Of a DNA stretch of 64,000 bases, positions 16,829 through 25,183 are shown piece after piece. The notes under the pieces are model-generated. The model was given only the letters and a program-made list of their open reading frames with translations. It had not been told where the DNA came from and did not search any database. The position numbers and the translations under genes are program-made. The stretch covers positions 1 to 64,000 of the forward strand of contig NZ_JACTVI010000040.1 in assembly GCF_014495685.1 (NCBI RefSeq), given 5' to 3'. Numbering within the stretch: the stretch's first letter is position 1; each line of letters begins with the position of its first letter. This stretch comes from Streptomyces sp. TRM68367. GTDB lineage: Bacteria; Actinomycetota; Actinomycetes; Streptomycetales; Streptomycetaceae.

Positions 16829-17097
16829 GCTCGCCGGGTACCCCGGGTTCGGGGCGGAGAACGGGCGGGGTGGTTCAGTTCGTGGCCGGGTGCGGGTGGG
16901 TGGGGGCTGGTCGCGCGGTTCCCCGCGCCCCTTTTAGGCCGGCACACTCCCGTCGACACAGCTGCGGGCATCCGTGCCGCCTGGGGCGGCACGGGTGGGC
17001 GATGGGGGTGCCCCCGCGCGAGCTCGTTCGAGCGTGGGGGAGGCACCCCGCCAGCGCGGGCAAGAGATACCCACCCCCGGCCCGCACCAACTGGCGG
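16829..17097. repeat. Intergenic region with two Streptomyces-type palindromic repeats
   Basis: The first (16904-16936) contains GGTCGCGCGGTTCCCCGCGC, the second (17004-17049) pairs GGGGTGCCCCCGCGC with GCGTGGGGGAGGCACCCC around CGAGCTCGTTCGAG. From memory, both resemble short palindromic elements scattered between Streptomyces genes. No coding signal is visible. Confidence 0.5.
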
Positions 17098-18261
17098 TCA
17101 CACCCGCATCGGCTGCGGCGACTCCCGGCGCTCCGGGTCCGGACCCTCGTACTCCCTGATGATCTCGTACCGCGTGTTCCGCTCCACCGGGCGGAAGCCC
17201 GCGTCCCTGATCAGGTCGAGAAGATCGTCGCGGGTCAGCTTGTTCGGCGTGCCGAAGTCGTCCGCGTCGTGGGTGATCTTGTACTCGACGACCGAGCCGT
17301 CCATGTCGTCGGCCCCGTGCTGCAGGGCCAGCTGGGCGGTGTTGACGCCGTGCATGACCCAGAACACCTTGACGTGCGGGACGTTGTCGAAGAGGAGGCG
17401 GGAGACCGCGAAGGTCTTCAGAGCCTCGGCGCCGGTGGCCATCTGGGTCCGCGCCTGGAGGCGGTTACGGACCTTGCCGTCCTTCATGTCGACGAAGTCG
17501 TGCTGGTAGCGCAGCGGGATGAAGACCTGGAAGCCGTTCGTCTCGTCCTGCAGCTCACGCAGGCGCAGGACGTGGTCGACGCGGTGGCGGGGCTCCTCGA
17601 TGTGGCCGTACAGCATGGTGCACGGGGTCTTCAGACACTTCTCGTGCGCCAGGCGGTGGATCCGGGACCAGTCCTCCCAGTGGGTCCGGTGGTCCACGAT
17701 GTGCTGCCGGACCTCCCAGTCGAAGATCTCCGCACCGCCACCGGTGAGCGACTCCAGCCCCGCGTCGATCAGTTCGTCCAGGATCTCGGAGGCGCTCATC
17801 CCGGAGATCGTCTCGAAGTGGTGGATCTCCGTGGCCGTGAAGGCCTTCAGCGAGACGTCCGGCAACGCGGCCTTCAGCTCCCGCAGCGAACGCGGGTAGT
17901 AGCGCCACGGCAGGTTCGGGTGCAGGCCGTTGACGATGTGCAGCTCGGTGAGGTTCTCGCTCTCCATCGCCTTGGCCAGCTTGACGGCGTCCTCGATGCG
18001 CATCGTGTACGCGTCCTTCTCCCCCGGCTTGCGCTGGAAGGAGCAGTACGCGCAGGAAGCCGTGCAGACGTTGGTCATGTTGAGGTGCCGGTTGACGTTG
18101 AAGTGGACCACGTCACCGTTCTTGCGCGTGCGCACCTCGTGCGCGAGGCCGCCCAGCCAGGCCAGGTCGTCCGACTCGTACAGCGCGATGCCGTCCTCGC
18201 GGGTCAGCCGCTCACCGGAACGGACCTTCTCCTCCAGCTCGCGCTTGAGCCCGACGTCCAT
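17098..18261 (-). CDS. mqnE: MqnE, aminofutalosine synthase (radical SAM)
   Basis: A 387-residue radical-SAM enzyme that joins the MqnA product to the adenosyl group of SAM to form aminofutalosine. The cluster cysteines are Cys66, Cys70 and Cys73 in CTASCAYC. Other family marks are ELHIVNGLHPNLPW (about residue 110), GGGAEIF and FIPLRYQHDF. The start MDVGLKREL (18261) is preceded by AAAGGTG. MqnC is a close paralogue, but the length and the GLHPNLPW signature favour MqnE. It lies downstream of the Lrp regulator on the same strand. Confidence 0.93.
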   Translation of the reverse strand: MDVGLKRELEEKVRSGERLTREDGIALYESDDLAWLGGLAHEVRTRKNGDVVHFNVNRHLNMTNVCTASCAYCSFQRKPGEKDAYTMRIEDAVKLAKAMESENLTELHIVNGLHPNLPWRYYPRSLRELKAALPDVSLKAFTATEIHHFETISGMSASEILDELIDAGLESLTGGGAEIFDWEVRQHIVDHRTHWEDWSRIHRLAHEKCLKTPCTMLYGHIEEPRHRVDHVLRLRELQDETNGFQVFIPLRYQHDFVDMKDGKVRNRLQARTQMATGAEALKTFAVSRLLFDNVPHVKVFWVMHGVNTAQLALQHGADDMDGSVVEYKITHDADDFGTPNKLTRDDLLDLIRDAGFRPVERNTRYEIIREYEGPDPERRESPQPMRV

Positions 18262-18346
18262 GCCCACACCTTTCTCCGACACTTGACCAGTAAAGACCGT
18301 ACTCCCCCACCCCTCGGGCGGGAGATGCCCCTGCGGCCCTTCGGGC

Positions 18347-18802
18347 CTACACCTGTTCCGGCAGCTCACCCACCCGGTTCTCCCACTTCGTGGAGAGCAC
18401 GATCGTCGTACGGGTCCGGGAGACACCCTTGGTACCGCTCAACCGCCGGATGATCTTCTCCAGCCCGTCCACGTCGGCCGCGCGCACCTTGAGCATGTAG
18501 GAGTCGTCACCGGCGATGAACCAGCAGTCCTCGATCTCGTTGAGCTCCCGCAGCCGCCCCGCCACGTCCTCGTGGTCGGTGGCGTCGGAGAGCGAGATGC
18601 CGATCAGGGCGGTGACGCCGAGCCCGAGCGAGGCCGCGTCCACGGTGGCCCGGTAGCCGGTGATGACACCGGCCGCCTCCAGCCGGTTGATGCGGTCGGT
18701 GACGCTGGGCCCCGACAGGCCGACGAGGCGTCCCAGCTCCGCATAGGAGGCCCGGCCGTTCTCCCTCAGGGCCTGGATGAGCTGCCTGTCCACCGCGTCC
18801 AT
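18347..18802 (-). CDS. Lrp/AsnC-family regulator
   Basis: A 151-residue feast/famine regulator. The N-terminal HTH is MDAVDRQLIQALRENGRAS..AELGRLVGLSG, and the C-terminal RAM/AsnC ligand domain has GISLSDATDHE and CWFIAGDDSYMLKV. Such proteins form octameric discs that sense amino acids. It lies between ubiX-like and mqnE genes on the same strand. A 10-bp direct repeat lies immediately upstream of its start, a possible autoregulatory site. Confidence 0.88.
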   Translation of the reverse strand: MDAVDRQLIQALRENGRASYAELGRLVGLSGPSVTDRINRLEAAGVITGYRATVDAASLGLGVTALIGISLSDATDHEDVAGRLRELNEIEDCWFIAGDDSYMLKVRAADVDGLEKIIRRLSGTKGVSRTRTTIVLSTKWENRVGELPEQV

Positions 18803-18820
18803 GCGATCGAAGCCTTCCGC

Positions 18821-18850
18821 TGAAGAGGTCTGAAGAGGTCTGAAGAGTTC
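18821..18850. repeat. Three 10-bp direct repeats upstream of the Lrp gene
   Basis: TGAAGAGGTC, TGAAGAGGTC and TGAAGAGTTC follow one another without gaps, 18 bases upstream of the Lrp start. The 10-base phase puts identical faces on one side of the helix, as expected for a multimeric regulator. Confidence 0.6.
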
Positions 18851-18869
18851 CGGAAGATGAAGTGGCTGC

Positions 18870-19544
18870 TCAGGTGGCTCGGGACCCGCCCCCGAGCTCC
18901 CCGTCCCACCGGCGGTACAGCCGATGCGGGACCCCCGCCGAGTCGAGAGCGCGTCCGGCGACGAAGTCCACCAGGTCCTGGATGTGCGTCGCGCCCGCGT
19001 AGAAGGCCGGTGAGGCCGGGACGACGGCCGCGCCCGCGTCGTCGAGGGCGACCAGATGCCGCAGGGTCTGGCCGCTGAGCGGGGTCTCGCGCACGGCCAC
19101 GACCAGCGGGCGCCGCTCCTTGAGGGTCACGCTCGCCGCCCGCTGCAGAAGATCCTTGGACAGCCCCAGCGCCACACCGGCGACACAGGCCGTCGACGCG
19201 GGCACGATCAGCATGCCCTTGGCCGGATACGACCCCGAGGACGGCCCCGCCGCCAGGTCCCCGGGACTCCAGTGCCGTACGTCGGTAAGGCCGATGTCGC
19301 AGGCCCCCGGCTTCCCGTCGGCCCCCCGCGACAGCCATTCGCGCAGGTCGTCCCGCCAGTGGGCGTCCCGGAAGGAGATCCCGGTCTCGTCGAGCAGCGT
19401 CAGCCGGGAAGCCCGCGAGACGATCAGGTCCACGCTCTCCCCCGCCGCCAGAAGCGCACGCAGCACGGAGGCGGCATAGGGCGTTCCGGAAGCCCCGGAC
19501 ACCCCCAAGATCCAAGGTGTGCGCTGCGTCTGTCCTGGCTTCAT
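18870..19544 (-). CDS. UbiX-like flavin prenyltransferase
   Basis: A 224-residue UbiX/Pad1-family protein that makes prenylated FMN, the cofactor of UbiD-type decarboxylases. The FMN-binding start is LGVSGASGTPYAASVLRAL (residues 13-31). IVPASTACVAGVALGLS is the next conserved block, and VVAVRETPLS follows near residue 150. It serves the UbiD-like MqnL in the adjoining operon, so it belongs functionally to menaquinone synthesis. It is followed by the Lrp gene. Confidence 0.92.
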   Translation of the reverse strand: MKPGQTQRTPWILGVSGASGTPYAASVLRALLAAGESVDLIVSRASRLTLLDETGISFRDAHWRDDLREWLSRGADGKPGACDIGLTDVRHWSPGDLAAGPSSGSYPAKGMLIVPASTACVAGVALGLSKDLLQRAASVTLKERRPLVVAVRETPLSGQTLRHLVALDDAGAAVVPASPAFYAGATHIQDLVDFVAGRALDSAGVPHRLYRRWDGELGGGSRAT

Positions 19545-19611
19545 GGGGACGAGCCTATCCGTCGGCTACCAAGATCCGGACCGCGACCTTTTCGGACCGG
19601 GTGCCCTGCGG

Positions 19612-20514
19612 TCAGACCGTGAGCCCGCGCACCGACAGATCCAGCAGCGCGCACACGAACAGGGCAATCCCGATAAAGCCGTTGACGCTGAAGAACGCCC
19701 TGTTCACGCGGGACAGGTCATGCGGGCGGACGATCGAGTGCTCGTACAGGAAGGCGCCCGCGACGATCAGCAGGCCGAGCCAGAAGAAGGCGCCGGCGCC
19801 GGTGGTGAGGGCGTACCAGACGAACAGGACCGTGGTGAGGGTGTGGCAGACCCGCGCGCCCCAGATCGCCGCCGGCACCCCGAAGCGCGCCGGGACCGAC
19901 ATGACGCCGATCTCGCGGTCCGTCTCCACGTCCTGGCAGGCGTAGATCAGGTCGAAGCCGCCGATCCAGATGCCGACGGCCAGGCCCAGGATCACCGCGT
20001 CCCAGGACCACGAGCCGGTGATCGCCAGCCAGCCGCCGATCGGGCCCATCGCCTGGGCGAGGCCCAGGATGGCCTGCGGGAAGTTCGTGAAGCGTTTGCC
20101 GTACGGGTAGACCACCATCGGGATGACGGCGATGGGGGCCAGGGCCAGGCACAGCGGGTTCAGCAGGGCCGCCGCGCCCAGGAAGATCACCAGCGCGACC
20201 AGCGCACCCGTCCAGGCGTGCTTCACCGTCATGGCGCCGGTCACCAGCTCGCGGTGCGCCGTACGGGGGTTGCGGGCGTCGATCTCGCGGTCGATGATCC
20301 GGTTGACCGCCATGGCGAAGGTGCGCAGCCCGACCATGCAGATGGTGACCAGGAGCAGCCGCCCCCAGTGGATGTTCTTGTCCCACTGGAACATCGCGGT
20401 GAGCGCGGCGATGTACGCGAAGGGCAGCGCGAACACCGAGTGCTCGATCATGACCAGGCGCAGGAAGGCCCTGGTGCGCCCCGGCTGGGGGATCGCAGCG
20501 GACGCGGAACTCAC
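19612..20514 (-). CDS. mqnP: MqnP, UbiA-family prenyltransferase
   Basis: A 300-residue integral membrane prenyltransferase attaching the polyprenyl chain to the naphthoate ring in the futalosine route. The two aspartate-rich motifs are NRIIDREIDARN (about residue 70) and DVETDREIG (about 195). About eight membrane helices are visible. The GTG start at 20514 overlaps the mqnL stop by 4 bases (GTGA), so the two are translationally coupled. A longer upstream frame exists but is antisense or overlapping and unsupported. Confidence 0.9.
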   Translation of the reverse strand: MSSASAAIPQPGRTRAFLRLVMIEHSVFALPFAYIAALTAMFQWDKNIHWGRLLLVTICMVGLRTFAMAVNRIIDREIDARNPRTAHRELVTGAMTVKHAWTGALVALVIFLGAAALLNPLCLALAPIAVIPMVVYPYGKRFTNFPQAILGLAQAMGPIGGWLAITGSWSWDAVILGLAVGIWIGGFDLIYACQDVETDREIGVMSVPARFGVPAAIWGARVCHTLTTVLFVWYALTTGAGAFFWLGLLIVAGAFLYEHSIVRPHDLSRVNRAFFSVNGFIGIALFVCALLDLSVRGLTV

Positions 20515-21962
20515 AGGCCGTACTCCTTCCAGCGGCGGTCCACCTTCGCCGCCGTCTCCGGGTCGGACTCCACCATGTCCGGCCACCCCCCGTCGCGCGT
20601 GTAGCCCTCCTCGGGCCACTTCTTCGTCGCGTCGATGCCCGCCTTGCCGCCCCAGAACTGCTGGTAGGAGGCGTGGTCGAGGTGGTCGACCGGCCCCTCG
20701 ACGACGGTGAGGTCACGGGCGTAGTCGGTGTTGCCGAGGGCCCGCCACGCGACCTCGTGCAGATCGTGCACGTCGCAGTCGGCGTCGACGACCACGATCA
20801 GCTTGGTCAGGGACATCATGTGCGCACCCCAGACCGCGTGCATCACCTTCTGCGCGTGCTTGGGGTACTTCTTCTCGATCGAGACGATCGCACAGTTGTG
20901 GAAACCGCCGGCCTCCGGCAGGTGGTAGTCCACGATGTCCGGGACGATGATCTTCAGCAGGGGGAGGAAGAAGCGTTCCGTCGCCCGGCCGAGGGGTCCG
21001 TCCTCCGTCGGGGGCCTGCCTACGACGATCGACTGCAGCAGCGGCCGCTTCCGCATCGTCACGCAGTCGATGGTCAGGGCCGGGAACGGCTCCTGCGGCG
21101 TGTAGAACCCGGTGTGGTCGCCGAACGGCCCCTCGGGCAGCATCTCGCCGGGCTCCAGCCAGCCCTCCAGGACAACCTCCGCCTGCGCCGGCACCTGCAA
21201 CGGCACCGTCTTGCAGTCGACCATCTCGATCCGCTTGCCCGCGACGAACCCGGCGAAGAGGTACTCGTCGATGTCGCCGGGCAGCGGGGCGGTGGACGCG
21301 TACGTCACCGCGGGCGGACACCCGAAGGCGATCGCGACCGGCAGCCGCTCGCCCCTCCTGGCCGCCACCTGGTAGTGGTTCCGGCTGTCCTTGTGGATCT
21401 GCCAGTGCATGCCGATCGTGCGGCGGTCGTGCCGCTGGAGCCGGTACAGACCGAGGTTCCGTACGTCGCTCTCCGGGTCCTTGGTGTGCGTGAGCCCGAG
21501 GTTGAAGAAGGAGCCGCCGTCCTTGGGCCAGGTGAACAGCGCGGGCAGGGAGTCCAGGTCGACGTCGTCACCGCGCAGCACGACCTCCTGCACCGGCGCG
21601 TCCTTCACCTTCTTCGGCGGTACGTGCGTCATCGCGCCGAGCTTGCCGAAGGCCTCGCGCACGCCGACGAACCCGTGCGGCAGCTCGGGCTTGAGCAGCC
21701 CGCCGATCCTGCCGGAGATCTCGTCGTACGACTTCAGGCCGAGCGCCTTCAGCAGCCGCCGGTCGGTCCCGAAGACGTTCATGGCGAGCGGCATGCGCGC
21801 CCCGCGCACGTTCTCGAAGAGCAGCGCGGGACCGCCGGCCTTGTTCACCCGGTCGACGATCTCCCCGACCTCCAGATACGGGTCCACCTCGGCCTTGATG
21901 CGCTTGAGGTCACCCTCGCGCTCCAGCGCCCTGAGCAGGGAGCGAAGATCGTCGTAAGCCAT
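20511..21962 (-). CDS. mqnL: MqnL, UbiD-family decarboxylase
   Basis: A 483-residue prenyl-FMN dependent decarboxylase (UbiD family) acting on 1,4-dihydroxy-6-naphthoate-type intermediates in menaquinone synthesis. Family blocks include GLYRLQRHDRRTIGMHWQIH, the E-P-FGDHTG region (PEGPFGDHTGFY) that carries the catalytic glutamate network, and GGFHNCAIVSIEKKYPKHA. The start at MAYDDLRSLL (21962) matches the family. It is the first gene of mqnL-mqnP and is divergent from the PLDc_N protein. Confidence 0.92.
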   Translation of the reverse strand: MAYDDLRSLLRALEREGDLKRIKAEVDPYLEVGEIVDRVNKAGGPALLFENVRGARMPLAMNVFGTDRRLLKALGLKSYDEISGRIGGLLKPELPHGFVGVREAFGKLGAMTHVPPKKVKDAPVQEVVLRGDDVDLDSLPALFTWPKDGGSFFNLGLTHTKDPESDVRNLGLYRLQRHDRRTIGMHWQIHKDSRNHYQVAARRGERLPVAIAFGCPPAVTYASTAPLPGDIDEYLFAGFVAGKRIEMVDCKTVPLQVPAQAEVVLEGWLEPGEMLPEGPFGDHTGFYTPQEPFPALTIDCVTMRKRPLLQSIVVGRPPTEDGPLGRATERFFLPLLKIIVPDIVDYHLPEAGGFHNCAIVSIEKKYPKHAQKVMHAVWGAHMMSLTKLIVVVDADCDVHDLHEVAWRALGNTDYARDLTVVEGPVDHLDHASYQQFWGGKAGIDATKKWPEEGYTRDGGWPDMVESDPETAAKVDRRWKEYGL

Positions 21963-22049
21963 GGGGTCAAGTATCCCCGAGCGGCTACCCTTGCCCTGTA
22001 CCTGGGGGCTGTGACCGCGGCCCCGACCCCCCTGTCGCTGGAGAGGCCC

Positions 22050-22379
22050 ATGCTCCGGGTGCTGATGTTCCTCATCCCCCTGGCGTTGAGCGTGTACGCG
22101 TTCATCGACTGCATCAGCACGAAGGACGACGAGGTCCGCCACATGCCGAAGCCGCTGTGGGCGATCCTCGTGCTGGTCTTCCCGCTCGTCGGTTCGATCT
22201 CCTGGATCATCGCGGGCAAGAAGCGCAGCCCGGCCGCCGAGGGCTGGTCCGGCGTCCGCAGCGGCGGCAGCCGCTCGCAGCAGTGGGTCGCGCCGGACGA
22301 CAACCCCGATTTCCTGAAGTCCCTCGACGAGGACCCCGACAACGACGACAAGGACGACCGGAAGCGGGACGAGACCTGA
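22050..22379 (+). CDS. PLDc_N domain membrane protein
   Basis: A 109-residue protein with a phospholipase D nuclease N-terminal (PLDc_N) domain: two membrane helices, LMFLIPLALSVYAFIDCI and PLWAILVLVFPLVGSISWII, then a soluble acidic tail rich in Asp, Asn and Lys. The nuclease HKD part is absent, as usual for these short proteins, whose function is unknown. It starts at the ATG after GGAGAGG. The next gene, LysR, begins 1 base after its stop. Confidence 0.82.
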   Translation: MLRVLMFLIPLALSVYAFIDCISTKDDEVRHMPKPLWAILVLVFPLVGSISWIIAGKKRSPAAEGWSGVRSGGSRSQQWVAPDDNPDFLKSLDEDPDNDDKDDRKRDET

Positions 22380-22380
22380 C

Positions 22381-23286
22381 ATGGAGCTGCGGCTGCTCGT
22401 CACCTTCGAGAAGGTCGCCACGCTGCTGAGCTTCACCCGCGCCGCGGCCGAGCTGAAGTACGCGCAGTCCAGCGTGACCAGCCAGGTCCGCGCCCTGGAG
22501 TCCTCCCTCGGCGCCGAGCTGTTCGACCGCCTCGGCAGCCGCATCCGCCTGACGGAGGCGGGCGAGCGACTGCTGCCGTACGCCCGCCGGATCATCGAGC
22601 TGAACGAGGAGGCGCGGGCGGCGGTGGCCGGGGCCGAGGAACCGGCCGGTTCGCTGACGGTCGGCACGATGGAGTCGCTGACGTCGTACCGGCTGCCCCC
22701 GCTGCTGGAGCTCTTCCATCACCGCTATCCCAAAATCCGGCTGTCGATGCGTCCGACGCTGGGCGACGAGACCCGGCAGGCGCTGCGGGACGGGACGTAC
22801 GACGTCGGGTTCCTGATGGAGCCGATGGCCGAGCACCCGGGCCTGGAGACGGCGGTGCTGATCCCCGAACCGCTCGTACTCGTCGCCGCGCCGCGCCACC
22901 CCCTGGCGTCCGGCCGGCCCACGCTCACGACCGAGGACCTGGCGGCGGCCCAGCTGGTGGGCACGGAGCCCGGCTGCCCGTACCGCGACCTGTTCGAGGC
23001 CGAACTCAAGGGCGTGCACGGCCAGTCGCCGCCCTTCATGGAGTTCGGCACGATCGAGGCCACCAAGCGCGGTGTGGCGGGCGGCCTCGGCGTCGCGCTG
23101 CTGCCGCGGATGGCCGTACGGACCGAGCTTGCCTCCGGCGAGCTGGCGGAACTGGACTGGAAGCCCCCCTTCCAGCTCCACACCCAGCTGGCCTGGCGCG
23201 AGGGCAAGCGGCTGCCGCGCCACCTACGGCTGTTCATCGACGAGACGCTACGGGTGATGCGGGAGCAGGCGTCGGCCGAGCGGTGA
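22381..23286 (+). CDS. LysR-family regulator
   Basis: A 301-residue LysR-type regulator with N-terminal winged HTH (MELRLLVTFEKVATLLSF, then QSSVTSQVRALESSLGAELFDR) and a periplasmic-binding-like ligand domain. It starts 1 base after the PLDc_N gene and converges with the EamA transporter, the two 3' ends overlapping by 53 bases. It may control the transporter, though LTTR targets are usually divergent. Confidence 0.88.
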   Translation: MELRLLVTFEKVATLLSFTRAAAELKYAQSSVTSQVRALESSLGAELFDRLGSRIRLTEAGERLLPYARRIIELNEEARAAVAGAEEPAGSLTVGTMESLTSYRLPPLLELFHHRYPKIRLSMRPTLGDETRQALRDGTYDVGFLMEPMAEHPGLETAVLIPEPLVLVAAPRHPLASGRPTLTTEDLAAAQLVGTEPGCPYRDLFEAELKGVHGQSPPFMEFGTIEATKRGVAGGLGVALLPRMAVRTELASGELAELDWKPPFQLHTQLAWREGKRLPRHLRLFIDETLRVMREQASAER

Positions 23287-24154
23287 CGACCCGTGACTTC
23301 GCCAGCGTCACCTTCAGGCTCGCCGTCACGATCAGCGGGACGCCGAGGGCCTGGACGAGCCCGATGTGGTGGCCGTACACCGCCCAGTCCATGACCATCG
23401 CGACGGCCGGGTAGACAAAGGCCAGCACAGCGATCTTCGATGTCGGCAGCTGGGCGTAGGCGGCATACATCAGGACGTACATCAGCCCCGTGTGGATGAT
23501 GCCGAGCCCGACCAGCCAGCCCCAGTCGGCCCCGGTGCCCCGCATCGCTCCGAACTCCGCGAAGGGCAGCAACAGCGGGATGCCTACGAGCACCTGGACG
23601 AGGGCGATCAGATGCGGACGTACGCCGGTGACGCGCTTGGTGACCAGCGTGGACAGCCCGTACAACAGCGCGGCGAGCAGGGCCTGACCAACACCCAGGA
23701 GATAGCCACCCCCGCTCGCGAAGTCGCCGGGCGTGACCCCGGAGACCAGGATCAACCCCGCGAAGGCCACGACGATCCACCCGACCTTGGCGCCGGTCAA
23801 CCGCTCACGGAACAGCAGCGCGCCGAGCAGCACCACATAGAACGGCTGCGTGTGATAGACGACCGTGGCCACCGAGATCGAGGTGTTCTCGTACGACTCG
23901 AACAGAAACACCCAGTTGAAGACGATGAACACCCCACCGAGAACGGTGAGCCCGAGCGTGCGTGGAGTGAAGCCGTGGCCGCGCAGCCAGCCCCGCGCGA
24001 CGACATAGGCGCCAAGGGCGAGGGCGCCGAACAGCACACGGAAGAAGACGACATTGAACGGCGACGCACCCGACTCCACGACGAACACGCCGAGCGTGCC
24101 GGACAGCACCATGGCGGCGGTGAGTTGGGCGGTGCCCTTGTAATCCGAGATCAT
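23234..24154 (-). CDS. EamA/DMT-family transporter
   Basis: A 306-residue drug/metabolite transporter of the EamA type with about ten membrane helices from two repeats. Examples are SGTLGVFVVESGASPF near the start and GLIILVSGV-like helices at mid-chain. The substrate is unknown; relatives export amino acids or metabolites. The C-terminal tail is basic and overlaps the 3' end of the LysR gene on the other strand. Confidence 0.86.
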   Translation of the reverse strand: MISDYKGTAQLTAAMVLSGTLGVFVVESGASPFNVVFFRVLFGALALGAYVVARGWLRGHGFTPRTLGLTVLGGVFIVFNWVFLFESYENTSISVATVVYHTQPFYVVLLGALLFRERLTGAKVGWIVVAFAGLILVSGVTPGDFASGGGYLLGVGQALLAALLYGLSTLVTKRVTGVRPHLIALVQVLVGIPLLLPFAEFGAMRGTGADWGWLVGLGIIHTGLMYVLMYAAYAQLPTSKIAVLAFVYPAVAMVMDWAVYGHHIGLVQALGVPLIVTASLKVTLAKSRVVTARPTPAPASPVASRR

Positions 24155-24220
24155 GCCCAGGACGGTACGGAGGCTCTGACCTGCGGGGCTACGCGCCAGT
24201 GGGGCGTCTCCTCGATGGGC

Positions 24221-24433
24221 CTATCGGTGACGCCGATACGACGAGGTGAACGCGGCCCAGGCGGCTCGGCTGACGGTCAGGACGGGGCCGTCAGGGGCCG
24301 TCTTGCTGTCGCGGACGGGGACGACGGCGGGGATAGCGGGGGCGATTTCGACGCAGTCGCCGCCGTTGTCGCCGCTGTAGCTGCTCTTGACCCAGGTCGC
24401 CGCGCTGAGTTCGTACCTGTTCATGCTGCTCAT
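24221..24433 (-). CDS. DUF397 domain protein
   Basis: A 70-residue DUF397 protein: WVKSSYSGDNGGDCVEIA followed by VPVRDSKTAPDGPVLTVS and WAAFTS. In Streptomyces such proteins are encoded directly after Scr1-type HTH regulators and likely act with them as toxin-antitoxin-like or developmental partners. Here the upstream HTH gene is a wreck, so this copy is an orphan. An intact pair lies at 55664-56711. Confidence 0.85.
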   Translation of the reverse strand: MSSMNRYELSAATWVKSSYSGDNGGDCVEIAPAIPAVVPVRDSKTAPDGPVLTVSRAAWAAFTSSYRRHR

Positions 24434-24454
24434 ACCCCTCCATCGCGTCGCTGA

Positions 24455-24690
24455 TCAGAACGGCGGACTCGCGGGCTGACGGTGGAGAACGACGTACAGG
24501 GGGCCGCCGTCGGCCAGGAAGCGCTGCTGTCGGCTCAGCCGGGCACGGACGCGTTCCTCGGCCTCGTCGTCGCTCATGACACGCGAGAACAGCGTCCACG
24601 CGTAGTCAGGCGTCTGCAACAGACCTGGAATGACCCGCTCCTGATATGCGCACAGTTCCACCGCCTCGGCGTCCATCTTGGCCCTGCGCC
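24455..24690 (-). pseudogene. Remnant of an Scr1-type HTH regulator (DUF5753)
   Basis: The frame gives MDAEAVELCAYQERVIPGLL, QTPDYAWTLFSRVM and RQQRFLADGGPLYVVLH, the middle of a DUF5753 ligand domain. The N-terminal XRE helix-turn-helix and the C-terminal third are missing; the frame ends in QPASPPF and a stop just before the DUF397 gene. It is both truncated and internally deleted. Confidence 0.78.
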
Positions 24691-24821
24691 TGCGGGGCGG
24701 CGTCAGGACGGCACCCGGATCCGGCGCAGGTGGAGGAGTGGCAGCGCAGGCGCACCCAGGAGACGCGGCACACCCGGTATCGCCGTACGTTCGCGGACTC
24801 CGCGGTACTGGAACGGCTGTG

Positions 24822-24965
24822 AGGTGACCGTCGACGTCAACGACATCAGCCAGACCCTCCATCTCGTCGACGGCCTCCCGCCCGTCGCCGGACGACCCGG
24901 CCCGGCCCCGGCGGCGGCCGGAGTGCCTTCTGGGCGACAAGGCGTACGGCTCGAAGGCTCAAGAA
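24822..24965 (+). pseudogene. IS5-type transposase fragment
   Basis: VDVNDISQTLHLVDGLPPVAG is followed, one frame over, by PRRRPECLLGDKAYGSKAQ. Together these match the DDE core of IS5-family transposases (the GDKGY block). The N- and C-terminal parts and the terminal repeats are not visible. A short coding-like piece (24730-24822) of unknown origin lies just before it. Confidence 0.7.
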
Positions 24966-25004
24966 GACCGGATCATGATCGCGCTACGAGCCATAGGAAA
25001 AGGA

Positions 25005-25035
25005 TTGGAGCGAGGCGGCGCCCCGCTGCTACTTT
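25005..25035 (+). promoter_or_regulatory. Candidate promoter of the GNAT/IF-1 operon
   Basis: TTGGAG and TACTTT are 19 bases apart. The bases just before the -35, ATAGGAAAAGGA, form a rare A-rich island in this GC-rich DNA. An A/T-rich element hugging the -35 is the known mark of WhiB7-activated promoters, so that control is a possibility, not a demonstration. Confidence 0.4.
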
Positions 25036-25074
25036 CGTGGTGGACCGTGAAGTCGTCGTATGGAGGTGAGCCCC

Positions 25075-25128
25075 GTGAACACAGTTACCCATGGGTGCTC
25101 CCTCAACCCGTCACGGTCCGGCGGCTGA
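25075..25128 (+). CDS. Putative 17-residue leader peptide
   Basis: A GTG-started frame of 17 codons (VNTVTHGCSLNPSRSGG) with a nearly perfect GGAGGTGA ribosome site 5 bases upstream. It ends 55 bases before the GNAT start. Codons 7-9 contain the RNA segment that can pair with the left arm of the downstream hairpin. It is too short for similarity evidence. The call rests on the ribosome site and on how it fits the attenuator described next. Confidence 0.5.
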   Translation: MNTVTHGCSLNPSRSGG

Positions 25129-25177
25129 CGTTCGGTGTCGCCAGGAGCGCCTGAGATCGAGGCTCTCCTGGAAGGAG
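25094..25177 (+). promoter_or_regulatory. Predicted translational attenuator (alternative hairpins)
   Basis: Three mutually exclusive pairings can be read. (a) GGTGCTCC at 25094-25101, inside the leader frame, with GGAGCGCC at 25144-25151 (8 pairs, one G-U). (b) CCAGGAG at 25141-25147 with CTCCTGG at 25165-25171, extended by GCCT/AGGC inside. (c) CTCCT at 25165-25169 with AGGAG at 25173-25177, which covers the GNAT ribosome site. Structure a frees the arm that makes c (off), and structure b consumes it (on). A ribosome stalled on the leader would block a and favour b. Confidence 0.55.
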
Positions 25178-25183
25178 ACTCCG

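Noticed and set aside
23234..23286. Overlap of the LysR and EamA 3' ends as a sign of error
   Set aside because: Both reading frames are intact, and convergent overlaps of about 50 bases are common in Streptomyces.
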